DNA of 64,000 nucleotides from JAWKVD01 sp041398225 (GCA_041398225.1 JAWKVD010000018.1:13999-77998); one strand, 5' to 3'. Shown: positions 8,320 to 16,465, numbered from the stretch's first letter. Notes: generated from the letters alone by a model not told the origin. Program-made: numbers and translations.

Positions 8320-8558
8320 CCCCCGCTGTCGGATGCGCCTGAGAGATTCACGGGGCGCGACCGGCGCCCGCTTACTCCGTCGGCGGCGAAGTTTCCCGTC
8401 CGGGTCCCGCCTGGCCGGATACCGTCCGGCGGGATGCTTCGCACTTTCCAGCGTTGTCGTTACCCAGCGGCCCTTTTGCCTGAGCGTTTCCGGGGCGGTT
8501 GCGCCTTCGGCGGCGGCGCTTTCCCGAACCCGGGTCGGCGTCGCTCTCTCCCGCTGGG
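8320..8558 (-). promoter_or_regulatory. Tandem glycine riboswitch
   Basis: On the minus strand, upstream of gcvT, two successive glycine aptamers can be read. The first starts at GCGGGAGAGAGCG and contains CGCCGAAGGCGCAACC, ACGCTCAGGCAAAAGG and GCTGGAAAG. The second contains CGCCGACGGAGTAAGC and AATCTCTCAGGCGCATCCGACAGCGGGG. These are the conserved cores of glycine riboswitches, two aptamers before one expression platform. By precedent glycine binding turns on glycine cleavage genes. The platform (translation or termination) cannot be assigned by eye. Boundaries are accurate to about 10 bases. Confidence 0.92.
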
Positions 8559-8986
8559 GTCAATCGACAGTCCGGCAGCGCGCACCTCCCGGCGGACGCA
8601 ACCGTGCTGTTCTTGTGCGGGACCTTGCAGGCGTCCGTCAATCGGCGGCGCGCTCAAATCGCGCGCACTTCTGTGAGCGGTCCGTCACCCGCCGTTGGGG
8701 CGCCCAAAGGACGGGCGGCGACCGGTCAGCCGCCGTGCACGGACCTGTTTACGCCGCGGCCATAATATTGCATAATTGAGACCTTCTACGGCGACCGTGT
8801 GTATCGGTTGCGGAACTGGAGGCGGTCGATCGCCGTCTCCGCTCGGCATACCGCGGACGCGTCGGCGACAACGCCGCACGTCCATAGAAAACACGCGCGG
8901 TCTTTAACCGTGGGAAAGCACTTCCCTCATTAAAGAGCGTGACATCCGAGCCGGGACTGCCGGCCGGAATTTACGAGGGAATGTCC
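8559..8986. other. Divergent intergenic region between the gcv operon and panD
   Basis: About 430 bases without a gene. It must hold the promoter of the riboswitch transcript (minus) and that of panD (plus). An AT-rich patch at 8759-8782 (CATAATATTGCATAATTGAG) stands out from the GC-rich surroundings and may be promoter DNA. A hairpin GGAGGCGG/CCGTCTCC (8818-8840) and a nested palindrome (8902-8935) follow on the panD side. Confidence 0.4.
8902..8935 (+). promoter_or_regulatory. Nested palindrome in the panD leader
   Basis: An outer CTTTAA (8902-8907)/TTAAAG (8930-8935) encloses an inner GGGAA (8912-8916)/TTCCC (8922-8926). The 34-base two-layer palindrome lies about 50 bases before the panD start. 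It could be a dimeric regulator site or a leader RNA hairpin. Confidence 0.35.
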
Positions 8987-9346
8987 ATGTTCCTGACCAT
9001 GATGAAGGGCAAGCTCCACCGGGCTGCGGTGACGCAGTGCGACCTCCATTACGAGGGGTCGTGCTCGATCGATCTCGATCTTCTGGACGCCGCCGGCATC
9101 CTTCCCCACGAGCAGGTAGATATCTGGAACATCACCAACGGCGCCCGGATCACGACCTATGCGATCGAGGCTCCGCGCGGATCGAAGACCATCGGCGTCA
9201 ACGGCGCCGCGGCGCGCTACTTCCAGGTCGGCGACCGGGTGATCATCGCGGCGTGGGCCCAGATGGAAGACGCACAGGCGCGCCAGCACGCCCCGGCGGT
9301 CGTTCGCCTCAACGAGAACAACGAGGTGGTGAGCGGGATCGCCTGA
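8987..9346 (+). CDS. panD: Aspartate 1-decarboxylase
   Basis: A 119-residue proenzyme of the pyruvoyl-dependent enzyme that makes beta-alanine for pantothenate and CoA. MFLTMMKGKLHRA is the typical N-terminus. EGSCSID contains the Gly-Ser self-cleavage site that generates the pyruvoyl group, and YAIEAPRGS plus NGAAARYFQVGDRVII complete the barrel. The start at 8987 gives 6 bases after GAGGGA; an ATG six bases earlier is too close to it. Monocistronic and convergent with the SIMPL gene. Confidence 0.93.
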   Translation: MFLTMMKGKLHRAAVTQCDLHYEGSCSIDLDLLDAAGILPHEQVDIWNITNGARITTYAIEAPRGSKTIGVNGAAARYFQVGDRVIIAAWAQMEDAQARQHAPAVVRLNENNEVVSGIA

Positions 9347-9366
9347 TCCCGCCCGCCAGACCCTTC

Positions 9367-10137
9367 CTACTTCGTAAGCTCGAACGTGACGTCGACGTCG
9401 GCGGTCAGCGAGACCTGTCCGCCCGCAACCGGCGTCGGCGCCGATTCGGCTGAATCCATCGCCATGCGGGCCATCACCGGAACCGGACCGCCATAGTTGA
9501 CCGACTCGTTGATGGTCACGATGCGCTTGACCTTGTAGCCGACCGCCTTGGCGTACAGCTCGGCCTTGGCCGCCGCGTCCTTGATCGCCATCACGCGCGC
9601 TTCGTCCTGCGCCGACTTGGGCTTGTCGACGCCGAAGCTGACGCCGTTGATCGTGTTGCCGCCGGCCTTCACCACCGCGTCCAGCGTCTTGCCCAGCGAA
9701 TCGAGGTTGCGGACCACGATGGTGAGCTGGTTGGACGCGTTATAGCCCGTCAGGCGCGGCTTGCCGTTGTTCCGGTTGCTGTAGTCATAGACCGGGTTCA
9801 GCGACAGGTTGCTGGTCTGCATGTCCTTGTCGGCGACGCCGGCGGCCTTCACCGCCTTAAACACGCCGTTCATTTTCTCGGACTGCTGGGACATGGCGGC
9901 GGCGGCGCTCTCGGCGTCCACGCTCACGCCGACGCTGATCGTTGCGATGTCCGGCGCGCGGTCGACCGAGCCGTGGCCGTTCAGGGTGATGGTGGTTTCG
10001 GGTTGAATCGAGCTCATCGGCGCCATGTGCATCATGTGTCCATCGGAGGGCGGAGGGGTCTGCGCGCCCGCCACGGGTGCGGTCGTGCAGGCGGCGGCGA
10101 GGGCGGCGGCGGCGATTGCGCCGGCGAAGCGGGGCAT
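9367..10137 (-). CDS. SIMPL-domain (DUF541) lipoprotein
   Basis: A 256-residue exported protein with a lipoprotein-type signal ending LAAAC (about residue 17). The rest is a SIMPL/DUF541 domain: ITLNGHGSVDRAPDIATISVGV at the front, and DEARVMAIKDAAAKAELYAKAVG, the characteristic conserved helix, toward the end. Family members are periplasmic or outer-membrane oligomers of unclear function (BP26/YggE type, linked to oxidative stress in some species). An Met/His-rich stretch DGHMMHMAPM after the lipobox is unusual and might bind metal. AAGGA precedes the ATG at 7 bases. Confidence 0.88.
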   Translation of the reverse strand: MPRFAGAIAAAALAAACTTAPVAGAQTPPPSDGHMMHMAPMSSIQPETTITLNGHGSVDRAPDIATISVGVSVDAESAAAAMSQQSEKMNGVFKAVKAAGVADKDMQTSNLSLNPVYDYSNRNNGKPRLTGYNASNQLTIVVRNLDSLGKTLDAVVKAGGNTINGVSFGVDKPKSAQDEARVMAIKDAAAKAELYAKAVGYKVKRIVTINESVNYGGPVPVMARMAMDSAESAPTPVAGGQVSLTADVDVTFELTK

Positions 10138-10322
10138 GGCGTCATCCTTTTGTTGCGTCGTCCGGGCGTTTTGCAGGCCGGACCGGCGTTATCCATGAAC
10201 CCGATCCGGGGGGCAAACCTTGGCGCGGTCAAGGCGGCATCGCGGCGACAACATCCCGGTTTTCCTTACCGTTAAATTGCGTATTGTGCGCGCCTTCGGG
10301 AAGCGCCCGCCCAAGCGCGCGG

Positions 10323-10398
10323 GGGCCTGTAGCTCAATGGTTAGAGCCGGCCGCTCATAACGGTCTGGTTGCAGGTTCGAGTCCTGCCGGGCCCACCA
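10323..10398 (+). tRNA. tRNA-Ile2 (anticodon CAT, lysidine type)
   Basis: A 76-base cloverleaf with CCA encoded. Acceptor GGGCCTG pairs with CGGGCCC, the D arm is GCTC/GAGC, the anticodon stem GGCCG/CGGTC has loop CTCATAA, and the T arm is GCAGG-TTCGAGT-CCTGC. The anticodon CAT would read Met. However, pairs C4:G69 and C5:G68 and the TGGTT variable loop match the tRNA-Ile2 that TilS converts to lysidine to read AUA. An elongator Met-type tRNA lies elsewhere in the window. Confidence 0.88.
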
Positions 10399-10610
10399 TC
10401 CCCCAGATTCGCCTGGTTTCGCGCCGTCGGCGACTCAGGCTAGGCGCAAAGAACGATCCGGCGTGCGTACGCGTTTGGTGTGGGGACGGGGGAACCGGAT
10501 CGACCCTCTATCCGTATTGAGTCTTGCGCCTTCCGCCCTCGGCGGGTTGCGGCGCGGCGTATGCATGGCCGGAGTATTGGCCCCGGAAACCGGAAATGCA
10601 GGCCGGAGAT

Positions 10611-11105
10611 ATGCAGATCAGGACGCGCATTCTTAAGCATGTGATCGCCCTAACGGCGGGCGTGGCCGCGTGCGCCCCGTTCGCCGCTGCGCAGACGGCG
10701 CCCGCGCCCGCCCCGATGTCGGGCGAGCCGTGCAGCGTGCCAACCGTGACCATTTACTATGATGACGAAGCGTCCGCCCTGTCGCCGGAGACGCAGGCCC
10801 TGATCGGCAAGGTCGGTTCGGCAGCCGCCGAATGCGCCAGCGAGCACCTGACCCTGGTGGCGCGGGTGCGCCCCGGCGCCAGCGCCGAGGAACTTGAAGC
10901 CACCCTGCAGTGGATGAAGCGCGTTTCGAGAGAATTGCAGGCCGCAGGATTGTCGTCGGCCCGGATCCGCATGTCGGCCGAGCAGGCGAGCCCGGGCGTC
11001 GCCGCGCGGTATATCGATATCGTCACCGACGAGGCCGCGCGCCGGATGCCTCCGGCCGCTGGCGATCCGCCGCCCTACAGCGTCATTTCCTACCGGCCGC
11101 ACTAG
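10611..11105 (+). CDS. Exported protein, OmpA C-terminal-like fold suspected
   Basis: A 164-residue protein with an N-terminal signal sequence (hydrophobic core IALTAGVAACAPFAAA, cut likely after AAA-Q). The mature part has VTIYYDDEASALSPETQALI, followed by a conserved-looking helix and a strand LTLVARVRPGAS. This resembles the 'FYFDFDSAxLTPEA' opening of OmpA-like peptidoglycan-binding domains, but the later NxxLSxxRA signature is only weakly kept (SSARIRMS). Start uncertain: the ATG at 10596 is also in frame. Convergent with the small membrane protein next door. Function unknown. Confidence 0.6.
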   Translation: MQIRTRILKHVIALTAGVAACAPFAAAQTAPAPAPMSGEPCSVPTVTIYYDDEASALSPETQALIGKVGSAAAECASEHLTLVARVRPGASAEELEATLQWMKRVSRELQAAGLSSARIRMSAEQASPGVAARYIDIVTDEAARRMPPAAGDPPPYSVISYRPH

Positions 11106-11148
11106 ACGGTCCGATCCAGCTGGCGGAGCGGGCGCGGGAGTTCCGCGC

Positions 11149-11442
11149 TCAGGCCGGTTCCAGAAGATTGCGCAGCGCGGCGGCGAACACGCCGCTGAGC
11201 ACGCCCGCGGCCGTGGTCAGAACAAGCGTTCCCAACGCACCCAGCAGATCCTCGGAGCTGTTCAGCCCCGCAAGCACGACGCCGAATGCGGCGCCGATCA
11301 CAAGACCGACAAAGCCCCCGGCTAGCGCGCTGGGCGTATTGCCCGGGCGGGCGTCGGCATCCTCGCGTACGGGATGCGCGCGTTGCGAGAGCGTCCGCGA
11401 CGCCAGTATGGCGCGGCGATGGCGTGTTTCGATACCGTACAT
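11149..11442 (-). CDS. Small membrane protein with glycine-rich helices
   Basis: A 97-residue protein: a basic 45-residue N-terminus, then two hydrophobic segments at about 41-60 (ALAGGFVGLVIGAAFGVVLAG) and 66-90 rich in Gly and Ala. A good ribosome site (GGAGG, 5 bases) supports the start. No family recognised; the Gly spacing suggests tight helix packing. Transcribed toward the OmpA-like gene. Unknown role. Confidence 0.6.
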   Translation of the reverse strand: MYGIETRHRRAILASRTLSQRAHPVREDADARPGNTPSALAGGFVGLVIGAAFGVVLAGLNSSEDLLGALGTLVLTTAAGVLSGVFAAALRNLLEPA

Positions 11443-11552
11443 GGCGTCCTCCGATTCCTCGGTCCGCCCCCAGGCCGTCCATCAGGCAACGGTTGGGCGC
11501 GACGCCGGTTCCCGCCTGACGCCGATAGAGCAGCTGAAGAATCTGTCAGGAT

Positions 11553-12347
11553 TCAGGCGTCGCGGTCAGGAAGGCTGGCGTAGGCGATGCCGCCGTCCAC
11601 CGCGATGGTGTCGCCGACCACGTAATCGCCTGCTTTCGAGGCCAGGAAGATCGCCGTTCCGGCCATATCCTCGTCGCGGCCGACCCGGCGCAGCGGGGTG
11701 CGCGAAGCCACCGCTTCCGCCTGGTCGCGCGCAGCGCGATTCATTTCGGAGGCGAACGGACCGGGTGCGATTCCCGCAACCACGATCTTGTCCTGCACCA
11801 GACGCGCCGCCATCCGGCGCGTGAGATAGATCATCGCCGACTTGGAGGCGTGGTAGGAATAGGTCTCGAGCGGATTGAGCTTGATGCCGTCGATCGAGCA
11901 GATGTTGATCACTTTCGCCGGGCGCTCCGCGCTGGCGGCTTTCGCCAGCGCCGCATGCAGCGCCTGCGTCAGGAAGAAGGGCGATTTGACGTTCAGGTTC
12001 ATCACCTTGTCCCAGCCATGTTCCGGGAACTCGTCAAAATCTGCGGCCCACGCCACGCCCGCATTGTTGACCAGAATGTCGAGCTTGCCTTCGTGTTTGT
12101 AGATCTCTTCGGCCAGCGCCTTGGCGCCCGCCACCGTTGAGATGTCCTGCGGGAGCGAGACGCACGGGGCGTGACCAAGCGCGGTGAGTTCAGCCGCCGT
12201 GGCGTCGCAGGCGTCGGCCTTGCGCGCGGAGATGTAGGTCTTGCAGCCGCTCTCCACGAACCCCTGCGCGATCATGCGGCCGATGCCGCGCGAGCCGCCC
12301 GTGACCAGAGCCACGCGGCCCTCCAGCGAAAACAGGTTCTCGATCAT
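11553..12347 (-). CDS. SDR-family oxidoreductase
   Basis: A 264-residue classical short-chain dehydrogenase/reductase. The nucleotide-binding motif TGGSRGIG is at residues 16-23, the NNAG motif in DILVNNAGVAWA, the catalytic Ser in NICSIDGIK, and YHASK gives the Tyr-Lys pair. GDTIAVDGGIAYA is the usual C-terminal block. The second residue of the basic pair after TGG (R) suggests NADP(H) preference, but this is not decisive. It lies 68 bases downstream of an acyl-CoA dehydrogenase on the same strand, so a role in fatty-acyl or hydroxyacyl metabolism is likely. GGGAG at 6 bases supports the start. Confidence 0.9.
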   Translation of the reverse strand: MIENLFSLEGRVALVTGGSRGIGRMIAQGFVESGCKTYISARKADACDATAAELTALGHAPCVSLPQDISTVAGAKALAEEIYKHEGKLDILVNNAGVAWAADFDEFPEHGWDKVMNLNVKSPFFLTQALHAALAKAASAERPAKVINICSIDGIKLNPLETYSYHASKSAMIYLTRRMAARLVQDKIVVAGIAPGPFASEMNRAARDQAEAVASRTPLRRVGRDEDMAGTAIFLASKAGDYVVGDTIAVDGGIAYASLPDRDA

Positions 12348-12415
12348 GGTTCACTCCCGGCTGTACGCCTGACCGCTCGGTCGGCGCGTTTTGTGTTCTT
12401 GAGTGTAGAGCGCGA

Positions 12416-13552
12416 TCAATAGCCGTTGAGACGGGCGTAGCGGTCGCGATGAAAACCTTCCGAACCGTAGAGCGTCTCGAGAACGCGTGCGCGCTTCATG
12501 TAGAGGCCGGCGTCGTGCTCGTCGGTCATGCCGATGCCGCCGTGCATTTGCACGGTTTCGTTCGACACCAGATGGATGGTTTCGCCGGCGCGCGCCTTCG
12601 CCAGCGACGCCTTCTCGGCGATGTCGTTCGCATTGGCGTCCAGAGCGTCAAGAGCCGCCGCGACGCACGAACGGGTCAGTTCGATCTCGGTGAACATGAT
12701 CGAAGCGCGATGCTGCAGCGACTGGAACGAGCCGATCAGCTGACCGAACTGCTTGCGGGTCTTGAGGTATTCGAGCGTCATTTCGAACGCGGCGTCGCAT
12801 GCGCCCAGCATTTCGGCGCTGAGCCCGATGCGGGCGCGGTCGAGCACCTGATCCAGCGTCTGGAAACCGCCGTCCACGGCGCCGAGCACCGCCTCGGCGC
12901 CGACTTCGACATTGTCGAACCTGATGTGCGCGGCCGGGTGGGCGTCGACGGTCTGAAGAGGTGTGCGGGTCACGCCCTTGGCGTCCGCCGCGACCAGGAA
13001 AAGGGTGAGGCCGGCCTCGTCGCCCGCCTTGCCTGAAGTCCGCGCCGCCACGATCAGAAGGTCGGCGGCGGGGCCGTCGACGACGTACTTCTTCTCGCCG
13101 GAAAGCGTGTAGCCCGCTCCGGTCTTGCTGGCCGTCATGGAGATATAGGCCGGATCATGATGCGCGGCGTCGTCGACCGCGAGCGCGGTGAGGCGTGCGC
13201 CCGAGGCGATCGTCGGCAGGTGTTCGGATTTCTGGTCCTCGGATCCGGCGAGCAGAAGCGCCGAGGCGCCGATCAGCGCCGTCGACAGCAGAGGGGTTGC
13301 GGCGAGCGTGCGGCCCTGGGCTTCGAGAACCTGTCCGAGACCGACATAGCCAAAGCCCGAACCGCCGAATTCTTCCGGAATCAGAACCCCGGCGAAACCA
13401 AGCTCCGCCATCTCCTTCCAGGCCGCGGCGTCGTGCGCGCCCCCGCCCGCCGAACGCAGGGAGCGGAGCTGGGAGATCGGAAGCTTTTCGGCCGCGAACG
13501 CCAGCGCGCTGTCGCGCAACATCTGCTGCTCTTCGGTGAGCACGAACGCCAT
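12416..13552 (-). CDS. Acyl-CoA dehydrogenase, short FadE type
   Basis: A 378-residue FAD flavoprotein with the three-domain acyl-CoA dehydrogenase layout: an N-terminal helical domain opening FVLTEEQQMLRDSALAFAAE, a middle beta domain with LSGEKKYVVDGPAADLLIV, and a C-terminal helical domain with RKQFGQLIGSFQSLQHRAS and VQMHGGIGMTDEHDAGLYMKRA. The usual C-terminal catalytic Glu motif (Y/I-E-G-T) is not seen; the protein ends LETLYGSEGFHRDRYARLNGY, a form found in partner subunits of heteromeric enzymes. The next gene upstream starts 18 bases before it. Substrate unknown. Confidence 0.88.
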   Translation of the reverse strand: MAFVLTEEQQMLRDSALAFAAEKLPISQLRSLRSAGGGAHDAAAWKEMAELGFAGVLIPEEFGGSGFGYVGLGQVLEAQGRTLAATPLLSTALIGASALLLAGSEDQKSEHLPTIASGARLTALAVDDAAHHDPAYISMTASKTGAGYTLSGEKKYVVDGPAADLLIVAARTSGKAGDEAGLTLFLVAADAKGVTRTPLQTVDAHPAAHIRFDNVEVGAEAVLGAVDGGFQTLDQVLDRARIGLSAEMLGACDAAFEMTLEYLKTRKQFGQLIGSFQSLQHRASIMFTEIELTRSCVAAALDALDANANDIAEKASLAKARAGETIHLVSNETVQMHGGIGMTDEHDAGLYMKRARVLETLYGSEGFHRDRYARLNGY

Positions 13553-13570
13553 GAGCGCATCCCCTTTTAT

Positions 13571-14188
13571 TCAGCTTGTTTGCTTGGGTCTTAGCGTTCC
13601 GTAGCGGCGCCAATCAAGGGCGTCTTCGAGGCGATCGTTGCCCCAGAAGACCTCTCCGTCCGGACAAACGAAACTGGGGGCCCCGAAGAGACCCAGATCG
13701 GCGGCCGTTTCGGTCTCCTCGCGCAGTTTCTCCTTCAACTCCTCCGAGTGCAGGGCCTCAAGCATTTCGTAAGGCTCAAGCCCGGCGCGCCGCAGCGCGG
13801 CATGGAGAATCTGAACGTCCGATATGTCGCGATCATAGACGAAGTTCGCCTGATACACGGCCTTCACGAAGGCCGGTCGCTGGCTCTGCGGCAGGGCGAG
13901 GGTCAATCGTGCGGCGAGCAGGCCGTTCTGGGGAAACCGGTGCGGGCGATTGAAGGCGATGCCGTGTTTCTCGCAGATCCGCTCCATGTCGCGCCACATA
14001 TAGACGCCCTTGGTTGGATAGACATTGAACGGGCTGTCCTTGAGGCCCTGTTGCGCCTTGAACAACGGACCAAGCAGGAAGGGCCGCCATTCGACCTCGA
14101 CGCCGCGCGCGGCGGCTTCCTTGTCGATGCGCATGGCGGCCGGATAGGAATAGGTCGAGCCGAACTCGAACCAGAATTGCAGCGGCAC
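13571..14188 (-). CDS. 2-hydroxychromene-2-carboxylate isomerase / DsbA-fold family protein
   Basis: A 205-residue DsbA-like thioredoxin-fold protein without a CXXC. The opening QFWFEFGSTYSYPAA has the Ser of the 'SPYSYLA' motif used for glutathione in HCCA isomerases and kappa GSTs, and FGAPSFVCPDGEVFWGNDRLE is the typical C-terminal block. Known members isomerise aromatic ring-cleavage products with glutathione; the actual substrate here is unknown. It starts with GTG at 14188 and ends 18 bases before the acyl-CoA dehydrogenase, so the two are probably cotranscribed. Confidence 0.85.
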   Translation of the reverse strand: MPLQFWFEFGSTYSYPAAMRIDKEAAARGVEVEWRPFLLGPLFKAQQGLKDSPFNVYPTKGVYMWRDMERICEKHGIAFNRPHRFPQNGLLAARLTLALPQSQRPAFVKAVYQANFVYDRDISDVQILHAALRRAGLEPYEMLEALHSEELKEKLREETETAADLGLFGAPSFVCPDGEVFWGNDRLEDALDWRRYGTLRPKQTS

Positions 14189-14270
14189 GATGTCGTTTCC
14201 TGCTGTTGGCCGGGGCGACTCCCCTCTGGATATTCTAGCAGACCTGAAGCCCGCCTGCGAAGGCTGGCGT

Positions 14271-15209
14271 TCAACGCTCTGAGCCGGTCGGCAGCGGGTG
14301 AACCGCGACGCCTTCGCGTTGCATCAAGGGGCACGACAGGATCGCCTGCGCGAGTGCGCGCTGGCCCCACGCGGACAGGTGAACGCTGTCTTCATACCCC
14401 CTCGCCAGCGGGACGTAGTCCCGCGTGGACACCACAGGTATCCGCTTCGCCTGGGCTGATCCGGCCAGTTCGCGCGCCGCTTCCGAAGGAGCCGCCTCTG
14501 CGCGTTCATCGGTCGTTTCGTGCACGATCAGACATGCCGAACGGGGCAGGCTGGCCGTCCGGTCCAGAAGCAGCGGAATGGAGGCGCGGGCGTCCCCTTC
14601 GATCCGCCTCCCATCGGAACCGGCCGCGCCGTCTCCGGGATCGCGCGCAATGCCCTGAACAAGATTCATCAGGGCGACCGGCGCGCGCGAGATCGGTTTG
14701 TCCGGCGCGGGCAGGGGCGCGAAGTCACGGTCGTCGTCGAGGTCCGCGGTCGACAGGACGACGACCGCGTAGTCGGCGTCGAGGTCGCCATGCGCCTCCA
14801 GCCACGCCAGCATGTTGCCGGGCCCCCAACCGTTCGCCGAGACGTTGACCGCCTCGACCCGCTTTCCGGCCTTTGTCGACAGCGACGACAGGTGTGTTGT
14901 GGCGAGTTCGGACTGGTCGGTGTTGAGATCGCCGAACACCACGCCGTCTCCGATCACAAGCAGGCGGAAAACGTCGTCCGGTTTTGTCGCTTCGATGTCC
15001 GGCCCGCGCAGGCCCAGCGAGTTCGTCTCATACCGCATGCCGCGATAGACCACCGACTGATCGGGCGCATTCTCATATTCTATGGTTGGGTGCGGACGAA
15101 ACAGCGGGTGGTCGCCCACGGAGATGCGCAACCACGCCTCGGCGCCTGTGGCGACCACCACGAGCGCCAGCACCGCCAGAACCAGAATGCGAACAGGATG
15201 AAATCTCAT
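14271..15209 (-). CDS. SGNH-hydrolase-like protein with Ser replaced by Gly
   Basis: A 312-residue protein with an N-terminal membrane anchor (residues 7-26). FRLLVIGDGVVFGD (81-94) is block I of the SGNH/GDSL fold, but the nucleophile Ser of GDS is Gly89. Block II/III residues are seen as NVSANGWGPGNMLAWLE, and block V as DSVHLSAWGQRAL, keeping the Asp and His. Loss of the Ser predicts no classical esterase activity, so a binding or structural role, or divergence, is likely. The family often modifies envelope polysaccharide or lipid. It sits between two acyl-CoA dehydrogenase genes on the same strand. No good ribosome site precedes the ATG. Confidence 0.72.
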   Translation of the reverse strand: MRFHPVRILVLAVLALVVVATGAEAWLRISVGDHPLFRPHPTIEYENAPDQSVVYRGMRYETNSLGLRGPDIEATKPDDVFRLLVIGDGVVFGDLNTDQSELATTHLSSLSTKAGKRVEAVNVSANGWGPGNMLAWLEAHGDLDADYAVVVLSTADLDDDRDFAPLPAPDKPISRAPVALMNLVQGIARDPGDGAAGSDGRRIEGDARASIPLLLDRTASLPRSACLIVHETTDERAEAAPSEAARELAGSAQAKRIPVVSTRDYVPLARGYEDSVHLSAWGQRALAQAILSCPLMQREGVAVHPLPTGSER

Positions 15210-15271
15210 CGGGGGCGCCTGGTTCGACGGGCTTCACCTCAAGCAACCACGCCTCGGCCCCTCGATGGTGC

Positions 15272-16465
15272 CTACTGGTGGTCCCGAAGGCCGAGAACGC
15301 GCTTGGCCACGACGTTGAGGTTGACCTCGGACGTGCCGCCCTCGATCGAATTGCCCTTGGCGCGCAGCATGGCCTGCGTTGCGGCGACCTCCTGCGGCTT
15401 GAAGCCTTCGCCGCCCCAGCCGAGACCCTGCAGTCCAAGCGCTTCGACCTGAAGCTCGGTCTTGGTCTGATTCATCTTCGCGGCGGCGTATTTGACGATC
15501 GATGTGCCCGGACCGACGTCCGCGCCGGCCTTCGCCTGTTCGGCGTTCCGCTGAACCGTCAGCGCGAACGCGTCGGAGTACATCTCGTTGCGGGTGATCC
15601 GCGAACGAAGGTCGGTGTCGGCCAGAACGTCGTTGCGCACGCCGACATATTTCTTCGCCAGCGCAGGCAGCGACAGGCCGGCATTGCGGTCCGAGCCGAA
15701 GCCGGTCTTGGAGATGTTGATGCGCTCGTACTGAAGCAGGCGCTTGGCGATGTCCCAGCCCTTGCCGGGCGTACCCACGAGTTGATCCTTCGGCACCTTC
15801 ACATCGGTGAAGAAGGTTTCGCAGAAGGGCGAGGACCCGGAAATCAGCAGGATCGGGCGCGCCTCGACGCCGGGCGTCGTCATGTCGAAGAGGATGAAGG
15901 AGATGCCTTCATGCTTCTTGGTGAAGTCGGTGCGGACCAGACAGAAGATCCAGTCGGCATGGTTGGCGTAGCTGGTCCAGATCTTCGATCCGTTGATCAG
16001 GTAGTGATCGCCCTTGTCCTCACACTTGGTCTGAAGGCCCGCGAGGTCGGAGCCGGCGCCGGGCTCGGAATAGCCTTGGCACCAGCGCGTGCGCCCGTGC
16101 ACGATATCGGGGAGGAAGCGCTTCTTCTGTTCCTCGTTGGCGTATTCGAGCAGGACCGGTCCCAGCATCCACAGGCCGAACGAAGCCAGCGGCGCGCGCG
16201 CATTGATGGCCTGGAGCTCCTGCTCAAGAATCAGATTCTCGTCCTTGGAGAGGCCGCCGCCGCCATACGCCTTCGGCCAGGTTGGCGCGGTCCAGCCCTT
16301 TTCCGCCATGCGTTCGAGCCAGACCTTCGAATCCGGGTTCTGGAAGACCTGATTGCGGCCGCCCCAGACGACTTCCTCCTCGACCATCGGCGTCCGCATC
16401 GAGGCGGGGCAGTTGGCGTCCAGCCACGCGCGGGTCTCAGCACGGAAGGTCTCAAGGTCGGACAT
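15272..16465 (-). CDS. Acyl-CoA dehydrogenase, long FadE type
   Basis: A 397-residue acyl-CoA dehydrogenase. The N-terminal ETRAWLDANCP start, the substrate/FAD motif WCQGYSEPGAGSDLAGLQTKC, INGSKIWTSYA and the C-terminal IEGGTSEVNLNVVAKRVLGL (with the catalytic-base Glu position kept) are all visible. This subgroup is common in actinobacterial and alphaproteobacterial sterol, bile-acid and branched-chain catabolism and often pairs with a second shorter dehydrogenase such as the one at 12416-13552. GGAGG at 9 bases supports the start. Substrate not assignable. Confidence 0.9.
   Translation of the reverse strand: MSDLETFRAETRAWLDANCPASMRTPMVEEEVVWGGRNQVFQNPDSKVWLERMAEKGWTAPTWPKAYGGGGLSKDENLILEQELQAINARAPLASFGLWMLGPVLLEYANEEQKKRFLPDIVHGRTRWCQGYSEPGAGSDLAGLQTKCEDKGDHYLINGSKIWTSYANHADWIFCLVRTDFTKKHEGISFILFDMTTPGVEARPILLISGSSPFCETFFTDVKVPKDQLVGTPGKGWDIAKRLLQYERINISKTGFGSDRNAGLSLPALAKKYVGVRNDVLADTDLRSRITRNEMYSDAFALTVQRNAEQAKAGADVGPGTSIVKYAAAKMNQTKTELQVEALGLQGLGWGGEGFKPQEVAATQAMLRAKGNSIEGGTSEVNLNVVAKRVLGLRDHQ

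Noticed and set aside
5323..8676. A 1117-codon open frame on the plus strand
   Set aside because: It is antisense to gcvPA, gcvH and gcvT, rich in Arg/His/Gln, and matches no family; a shadow of high-GC coding.
8902..8935. CtrA site (TTAA-N7-TTAA) before panD
   Set aside because: The two TTAA are 22 bases apart, not 7.
10323..10398. Initiator or elongator tRNA-Met
   Set aside because: C4:G69/C5:G68 and the variable loop fit tRNA-Ile2; acceptor pairs 1-72, so not initiator.
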